DNA of 64,000 nt, taken from the NCBI RefSeq assembly GCF_024749285.1, contig NZ_CP087196.1, positions 1,674,001 through 1,738,000 of the forward strand, in the 5' to 3' direction. The notes beneath the pieces are model-generated. The model made no database searches and had not been told where the DNA came from. It was given only the letters and a program-made list of their open reading frames with translations. Origin of the DNA: Pseudomonas sp. B21-015. Its GTDB lineage: Bacteria; Pseudomonadota; Gammaproteobacteria; Pseudomonadales; Pseudomonadaceae. A program made the position numbers and the translations under genes. This document shows positions 43,101 to 52,100 of this stretch, one piece after another. Within the stretch, counting starts at the first letter, position 1; each line of letters starts with the position of its first letter.

Positions 43101-46100
43101 TAGCTTGCCGGCAGCGTGTTCACCGGTGTGTCGTTGAGCGCGGTGATGTTGATGTTGATCGTGTCGCTGTCGCTCAGTGCTCCACCAGTGCCCGTGTTGC
43201 CACCGTCATTGGTCAACATGGTCAGGGTGACCGTACCGTTGGCATTGGCAACCGGGGTGTAGGTCGGCTGGTTGGCGACCGTGGCCAGGTAAGTGTTGAT
43301 GTTGGCGAGGGTACCCGTGAGCACGATGCTACTGGTGCCCGAGCCGCTGACCGTGACACTGCCTGCTGTAGCGGCCGTTAAGGAGCCGCTGCCGACCGTG
43401 AGCGTGACCGAGATGCTGCCAGCGCCAGCGTCGACGTCAGCCACCGACAAACCGCTGAGCTTGAATGCGGTGTCTTCATTCGTCGTGTAGCTTGCCGGCA
43501 ACGTGTTCACCGGTGTGTCGTTGAGCGCGGTGATGCCGATGGTGACGCTGTGCGAGATACTGCTGTCGATGCCGTCGCTGACCAGAACGTTCACCGTCCG
43601 ATCAGAAGTGGTCGGCGTATCGCTGGAGTTGTTGTAGAGGATACCGTCCAGAATCGTCTGGTAGGTGGCCTTGGTGGCCGAACCGGTGATCGACAGTACG
43701 CCGGTGCCGGTGGTGTAGCTGACTGTCAGGCCGGCCGCTGCCGTAGTGGCGCTCGCGTTAAGCGATAGCGACTCGCTGGCGTTGCCGTCGGGGCGCACCG
43801 TCAGCGTCGCCGTCATCGAGGTCAGGTTGGCCGAGTCGATGTCGGTGATGGTCGCCGACGGGGCGATCAGCACGGAGGTCTGTTCGGTGAAGGCCGCGGT
43901 TGCGTCGTTGCCGGCGCCTCCACCGTTCAGGTCGGTTACCGGTGCATCATTAGTGCCGTTGATGGTGACGCTGACCGAGGTCTCGGTGCCATCAGCACTG
44001 AATACCGCGAAGGTGTCGGCCAGGCTGTCACCGACATTGAGTGCGTCGAAGGCCGAATTGGCGGTATAGCTCCAGTTACCCGTGGTATCGATGGCGAAGA
44101 TCCCGTTTGCGCTGGTGGTGCCAGACTGCGCCTGGAAGCTTTCCGGGCTGTCGATATCGCTGACGGTCAGGCTGCCACCGGTGGTCAGCGGAGCATTGGT
44201 TTCGGTCAGCGTGACGCTGGCCGAGGATAGCACTGCGGCGTCGTTGCTGCCGGTGACGGTGACGGTGACCAGTTGGGTGTCGACGCCGCCGAGGCCATCG
44301 CTGACCTGTACGCTGAACACTTCGTCGTGACTTTCGCCGGCCTTCAGTGATTGCACGGCACTGGCAACGCCATCGCTGCCATTGGCCAGGGTGTAGGTCC
44401 ACTGGCCAGTGCTGTCGACGGCGATCGAGCCGTAGCTGCCAGTTGCCGAGCCATTGATGCTCCAGGTCGCGGTGGCATCGTGATCGATGTCGGCCGAACT
44501 GAACTGACCGCTGACGCTGAGCGTGCTGTCTTCCTGCACCGCGCCCACATCATTGCCGGTGGCGAAACTGAGCACCGGCGCGTCGTTGCTGCCGCTGACG
44601 GTGACGGTGACCAGTTGGGTATCCACGCCGCCGAGGCCGTCGCTGACCTGTACGCTGAACACTTCGTCGTGACTTTCGCCGGCCTTCAGTGACTGCACGG
44701 CACTGGCGATGCCATCGCTGCCGTTAGCCAGGGTGTAGGTCCACTGGCCGCTGCTGTCCACGGCGATCGAGCCATAGCTGCCGGTATTGGACCCGGCGAT
44801 GCTCCAAGTGGCGGTGGCATCGTGGTCGATATCGGTCGAACTGAACTGGCCGCTGACGCTGAGGCTGGTGTCTTCCTGCACCGCGCCGACATCATTACCC
44901 GACGCGAAGCTGAGCACCGGCGCGTCGTTGCTGCCGGTGACGGTGATGGTCACGAGTTGGGTGTCCATGCCGCCGAGGCCGTCGCTGATCTGGACGCTGA
45001 ACACTTCGTCGTGACTCTCGCCCGCCTTCAGTGACTGCACGGCACTGGCGATACCATCGCTGCCGTTGGCCAGGGTGTAGGTCCACTGGCCGCTGCTGTC
45101 CACGGTGATCGAGCCGTAGGTTCCAGTTGGCGAGCCATTGATGGACCAGCTGGCGGTGGCATCATGATCGATATCGGTCGAGTTGAACTGGCCGCTGATG
45201 CTGAGGCTGGTGTCTTCCTGCACGTTGCCGGCATCATTGCCGGTGGCGAAACTGAGCACCGGCGCGTCGTTGCTACCGGTGACGGTGATGGTCACCAGAT
45301 GGGTATCCACGCCGCCGAGGCCGTCGCTGACCTGGACGCTGAACACTTCGTCGTGACTCTCGCCCGCCTTCAGTGACTGCACGGCACTGGCAACGCCATC
45401 GGTGCCATTGGCCAAGGTGTAGGTCCATTGGCCGCTGCTGTCGACGGCGATCGAGCCGTAACTGCCGGTATTGGACCCGGCAATGCTCCAAGTGGCGGTG
45501 GCATCGTGATCGATGTCGGCCGAACTGAACTGACCGCTGACGCTGAGCGTGCTGTCTTCCTGCACCGCGCCCACATCATTGCCGGTGGCGAAACTGAGCA
45601 CCGGCGCGTCGTTGCTACCGGTGACGGTGATGGTCACCAGATGGGTATCCACGCCGCCGAGGCCGTCGCTGACCTGGACGCTGAACACTTCGTCGTGACT
45701 CTCGCCCGCCTTCAGTGACTGCACCGCACTGGCGATGCCATCGCTGCCGTTGGCCAAGGTGTAGGTCCATTGACCGCTGCTGTCGACGGCGATCGAGCCA
45801 TAAGTGCCGGTATTGGACCCGGCAATGCTCCAGCTGGCGGTGGCATCGTGGTCGATATCGGTCGAACTGAACTGACCGCTGACGCTGAGCGTGCTGTCTT
45901 CCTGCACCACGCCCACATCATTGCCGGTGGCGAAACTGAGCACCGGCGCGTCGTTGCTGCCGGTGACGGTGATGGTCACCAGATGGGTATCCACGCCGCC
46001 GAGGCCGTCGCTGACCTGGACGCTGAACACTTCGTCGTGACTCTCGCCAGCTTTCAGCGACTGCACGGCACTGGCAACGCCATCGGTGCCATTGGCCAAG

Positions 46101-49100
46101 GTGTAGGTCCATTGGCCGCTGCTGTCCACGGCGATCGAGCCGTAACTGCCGGTATTGGACCCGGCAATGCTCCAAGTGGCGGTGGCATCGTGATCGATGT
46201 CGGCCGAACTGAACTGACCGCTGACGCTGAGCGTGCTGTCTTCCTGCACCGCGCCCACATCATTGCCGGTGGCGAAACTGAGCACCGGCGCGTCGTTGCT
46301 ACCGGTGACGGTGATGGTCACCAGATGGGTATCCACGCCGCCGAGGCCGTCGCTGACCTGGACGCTGAACACTTCGTCGTGACTCTCGCCCGCCTTCAGT
46401 GACTGCACCGCACTGGCGATGCCATCGCTGCCGTTGGCCAAGGTGTAGGTCCATTGACCGCTGCTGTCGACGGCGATCGAGCCATAAGTGCCGGTATTGG
46501 ACCCGGCAATGCTCCAGCTGGCGGTGGCGTCGTGGTCGATATCGGTCGAACTGAACTGACCGCTGACGCTGAGCGTGCTGTCTTCCTGCACCACGCCCAC
46601 ATCATTGCCGGTGGCGAAACTGAGCACCGGCGCGTCGTTGCTGCCGGTGACGGTGATGGTCACCAGATGGGTATCGACGCCACCGAGGCCATCGCTGACC
46701 TGCACACTGAACACTTCGTCGTGACTCTCGCCAGCTTTCAGCGACTGCACGGCACTGGCAACGCCATCGGTGCCATTGGCCAAGGTGTAGGTCCATTGGC
46801 CGCTGCTGTCGACGGCGATCGAGCCGTAACTGCCGGTATTGGACCCGGCAATGCTCCAAGTGGCGGTGGCATCGTGGTCGATATCGGTCGAACTGAACTG
46901 GCCGCTGACGCTGAGGCTGGTGTCTTCCTGCACCGCGCCGACATCATTACCCGACACGAAGCTGAGCACCGGTGCATCGTTGCTGCCGGTGACGGTGACG
47001 GTCACCAGTTGGGTGTCGACGCCGCCGAGGCCATCGCTGACCTGCACGCTGAATACTTCATCATGACTTTCGCCGGCCTTCAGTGATTGCACGGCACTGG
47101 CAACGCCATCGGTGCCATTGGCCAAGGTGTAGGTCCACTGGCCAGTGCTGTCGACGGCGATCGAGCCGTAGCTGCCGGTTGCCGAGCCATTGATGGACCA
47201 GCTGGCGGTGGCAGCATGATCGATGTCGGCCGAGCTGAACTGGCCACTGACGCTGAGGCTGCTGTCTTCCTGCACCGCGCCCACATCATTACCCGACGCG
47301 AAGCTGAGCACCGGGGCGTCGTTGCTGCCGCTGACGGTGACGGTCACCAGCTGGGTATCCACACCGCCGAGACCATCGCTGACCTGGACGCTGAACACCT
47401 CGTCGTGACTCTCGCCGGCCTTCAGTGATTGCACGGCACTGGCGATACCATCGCTGCCGTTGGCCAGGGTGTAGGTCCACTGGCCAGTGCTGTCCACGGC
47501 GATTGAGCCGTAGCTGCCAGTTGCCGAGCCATTGATGCTCCAGGTCGCGGTGGCATCGTGATCGATGTCGGCCGAGCTGAATTGGCCGCTGACGCTGAAG
47601 GTGGTGTCTTCCTGCACCACACCCACATCGTTGCCGGTGGCGAAGCTGAGCACGGGTGCATCATTGCTGCCGGTGACGGTAACGGTCACCAGCTGGGTGT
47701 CGACGCCGCCCAGGCCATCGCTGACCTGGACGCTGAACACCTCATCGTGACTCTCGCCGGCCTTCAGTGACTGCACGGCACTGGCGACACCATCAGTGCC
47801 ATTGGCCAGGGTGTAGGTCCATTGGCCGCTACTGTCGACGGCGATCGAGCCGTAGCTGCCGGTATTGGTTCCGGCAATGCTCCAGGTGGCGGTGGCCGCG
47901 TGATCGATATCGGTCGAGTTGAACTGGCCGCTGACGCTGAGGCTGGTGTCTTCCTGCACCGCGCCGGCCTCGTTGCCCGACACGAAGCTGAGCACCGGCG
48001 CGTCGTTGCTGCCGGTGACGGTGATGGTCACCAGCTGGGTGTCGACGCTGCCGAGGCCATCGCTGACCTGCACACTGAACACCTCGTCGTGACTCTCGCC
48101 GGCTTTCAGCGATTGCACGGCACTGGCGATGCCATCGCTGTCGTTAGCCAGGGTGTAGGTCCACTGACCTGTGCCGTCCACGGCGATCGAACCATAGGCG
48201 CCGGTATTGGTTCCGGCAATGCTCCAGGTCGCCGTGGCATCGTGATCAATGTCGGTTGAGCTGAACTGGCCACTGACGCTGAGGCTGGTGTCTTCCTGCA
48301 CCGCGCCCACATCATTACCCGACGCGAAGCTGAGCACCGGGGCGTCGTTGCTGCCGCTGACGGTGACGGTGACCAGTTGGGTATCCACGCCGCCGAGGCC
48401 ATCGCTGACCTGCACGCTGAACACCTCGTCGTGACTTTCGCCGGCCTTCAGTGATTGCACGGCACTGGCGATACCATCGCTGCCGTTGGCCAAGGTGTAG
48501 GTCCATTGGCCGCTGCTGTCGACGGCGATCGAGCCATAGCTGCCGGTATTGGACCCGGCGATGCTCCAGGTGGCCGTGGCATCGTGATCGATGTCGGCCG
48601 AACTGAACTGGCCACTGACGCTGAGGCTGCTGTCTTCCTGCACTGCACCGGTATTGTTGCCGGTGGCGAAGCTGAGCACGGGGGCGTCGTTGCTGCCGCT
48701 GACGGTGATGGTGACCAGCTGGGTATCCACGCCGCCGAGGCCATCGCTGACCTGCACGCTGAACACTTCATCATGACTTTCGCCGGCTTTCAGCGATTGC
48801 ACGGCACTGGCAACGCCATCGCTGCCGTTGGCCAGGGTGTAGGTCCATTGGCCAGTGCTGTCCACGGCGATCGAGCCGTAGATTCCAGTTGGCGAGCCAT
48901 TGATGGACCAGCTGGCGGTGGCATCGTGGTCGATGTCGGTCGAGCTGAATTGGCCGCTGACGCTGAGGGTGGTGTCTTCCTGCACCGCGCCGGCCTCGTT
49001 GCCGGTCGCGAAACTGAGCACCGGTGCATCGTTGCTGCCGCTGACGGTGACAGTCACCAGCTGAGTGTTGACGCCGCCGAGGCCATCGCTGACCTGCACG

Positions 49101-52100
49101 CTGAACACCTCGTCATGACTCTCGCCGGCCTTCAGTGATTGCACGGCACTGGCGATACCATCGCTGCCGTTGGCCAGGGTGTAGGTCCATTGGCCGCTGC
49201 TGTCCACGGCAATCGAGCCGAAGGCGCCGGTATTGGTTCCGGCAATGCTCCAGGTGGCGGTGGCCGCGTGATCGATGTCGGTCGAACTGAACTGGCCGCT
49301 GACGCTGAGGGTGGTGTCTTCCTGCACCGCGCCGGCCTCGTTGCCGGTCGCGAAACTGAGCACCGGTGCATCGTTGCTGCCGCTGACGGTGACAGTCACC
49401 AGCTGAGTCTTGACGCCGCCGAGGCCATCGCTGACCTGCACGCTGAACACCTCGTCGTGACTCTCGCCGGCCTTCAGCGACTGCACGACACTGGCGATGC
49501 CATCGCTGCCGTTGGCCAGGGTGTAGGTCCACTGGCCAGTGCTGTCGACGGCGATCGAGCCGTAGGTTCCAGTTGGCGAACCATTGATGGACCAACTGGC
49601 GGTGGCATCGTGGTCGATGTCGGCCGAGCTGAATTGGCCGCTGACGCTGAAGGTGGTGTCTTCCTGCACCACACCCACATCGTTGCCGGTGGCGAAGCTG
49701 AGCACCGGTGCATCATTGCTGCCGGTGACGGTAACGGTGACCAGCTGGGTATCCACACCGCCGAGGCCATCGCTGACCTGCACGCTGAACACCTCGTCAT
49801 GACTCTCGCCGGCCTTCAGTGATTGCACGGCACTGGCGATACCATCGCTGCCGTTGGCCAGGGTGTAGGTCCATTGGCCGCTGCTGTCCACGGCAATCGA
49901 GCCGAAGGCGCCGGTATTGGTTCCGGCAATGCTCCAGGTGGCCGTGGCATCGTGATCGATGTCGGCCGAGCTGAACTGGCCACTGACGCTGAGGCTGGTG
50001 TCTTCCTGCACCGCGCCCACATCATTGCCGGTCACAAAACTGAGCACCGGCGCGTCGTTGCTGCCGGTGACGGTGACGGTGACCAGCTGGGTATCGACGC
50101 CGCCGAGGCCATCGCTGACCTGCACACTGAACACTTCGTCGTGACTCTCGCCAGCCTTCAGCGATTGCACCGCACTGGCGATGCCATCGCTGCCGTTGGC
50201 CAGGGTGTAGGTCCATTGGCCAGTGCTGTCCACGGCGATAGAGCCGTAGATTCCAGTTGGCGAGCCATTGATGGACCAACTGGCGGTGGCATCGTGGTCG
50301 ATGTCGGTCGAGCTGAATTGGCCGCTGACGCTGAGGGTGGTGTCTTCCTGCACCGCGCCGGCCTCGTTGCCGGTCGCGAAACTGAGCACCGGTGCATCGT
50401 TGCTGCCGCTGACGGTGACAGTCACCAGCTGAGTCTTGACGCCGCCGAGGCCATCGCTGACCTGCACGCTGAACACCTCGTCATGACTCTCGCCGGCCTT
50501 CAGTGATTGCACCGCACTGGCGATGCCATCGCTGCCGTTGGCCAGGGTGTAAGTCCACTGGCCGCTGCTGTCGACGGCGATCGAGCCATAGGTTCCAGTT
50601 GGCGAGCCATTGATGGTCCAGGTCGCCGTGGCCGCGTGATCGATATCGGTCGAGCTGAACTGGCCACTGACGCTGAGGCTGGTGTCTTCCTGCACCGCGC
50701 CCACATCATTGCCGGTCACAAAACTGAGCACCGGCGCGTCGTTGCTGCCGGTAATGGTGATGCTGACAGTCTGAGTCGCCGAGGCGGCGTTAGCCGCGCC
50801 GCTGTCGTCGGTGGCGACTACGGCGTAGGAGAAGGTGATGGTTTCACCCGCGCTGAGGAAATCGAGGTTCTGGCTGCTGCTGTAGTCCCAGCTGTCCTGA
50901 TCGACCGAGAAACCGGCCACCAGTGCCGAGGCCACGCCCGCATTGAGCGTGCCGCCGCTCCAGGCGATGTCGTTGTTGGCGGTCTGCGACACGGTCACCG
51001 TGTCGGTGCTGTCCAGATCGGTAAAACTCAGGGCGCCGCTGTCGCTCAGCGTGGCCGTGCCGTTGCCTTCGTTCATCGCCCCGGTGCTGTCGGCAATCGT
51101 CAGCGTCGGCCGGTCGTTGGTACCGGTAATGGTGATGGTCACGGTCTGCACTGCGCCGTCGCCGATCGCCACGTTATAGGTCTGGATGCGGGTCTGGCCT
51201 TCGCCGAGGAACTGCAGGGCGGTGTTGTTTACCGCGAAGTTCCAGCCCAGTGAGCCGCTGCCCGTGCCGGTGCTGTCGCTCAGCGGGTTGGTGGTGAAGC
51301 TGCCCAGGTAGCCGGAAGCGCCCGGCGTGACGCTGACGCTGTGGGTGTCAATCAGGTCGACATCGGTGAAGGTGATGCTGCCGCTGGCCGCGTAGTCGCC
51401 GCTGTCTTCCTTGGCATCGCCGGCCTGTACGCCGCTGGTGATCTGCACCTGGTCGTTGGTGCCGGTAATGGTGATGGTCACGGTCTGCACCGTGCCGTCG
51501 CCGATCGCCACGTTATAGGTCTGGATGCGGGTCTGGCCTTCGCCGAGGAACTGCAGGGCGGTGTTGTTTACCGCGAAGTTCCAGCCCAGTGAACCGCTGC
51601 CCGTGCCGGTGCTGTCGCTCAGTGGGTTGGTGGTGAAGCTGCCCAGGTAGCCGGAAGCGCCCGGCGTGACGCTGACGCTGTGGGTGTCGATCAGGTCGAC
51701 GTCGGTGAAGGTGATGCTGCCGCTGGCCGCGTAGTCGCCGCTGTCTTCCTTGGCATCGCCGGCCTGTACGCCGCTGGTGATCTGCACCTGGTCGTTGGTG
51801 CCGGTAATGGTGATGGTCACGGTCTGCACCGTGCCGTCGCCGATCGCCGCGTTATAGGTCTGGATGCGGGTCTGGCCTTCGCCGAGGAACTGCAGGGCGG
51901 TGTTGTTTACCGCGAAGTTCCAGCCCAGTGAGCCGCTGCCCGTGCCGGTGCTGTCGCTCAGCGGGTTGGTGGTGAAGCTGCCCAGGTAGCCGGAAGCGCC
52001 CGGCGTGACGCTGACGCTGTGGGTGTCAATCAGGTCGACATCGGTGAAGGTGATGCTGCCGCTGGCCGCGTAGTGGCCGCTGTCTTCCTCGACATTGCCG

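Noticed and set aside
44351..50506. Many repeated open frames of 60-250 codons on the plus strand within the adhesin
   Set aside because: They recur with the same 342-base period as the VCBS array, so they are shadows of the repeat codons, not genes.
44252..50749. Regular repeats that could suggest a CRISPR-like array
   Set aside because: The unit is 342 bases, fully coding, with no short repeat/unique spacer alternation and no cas genes.
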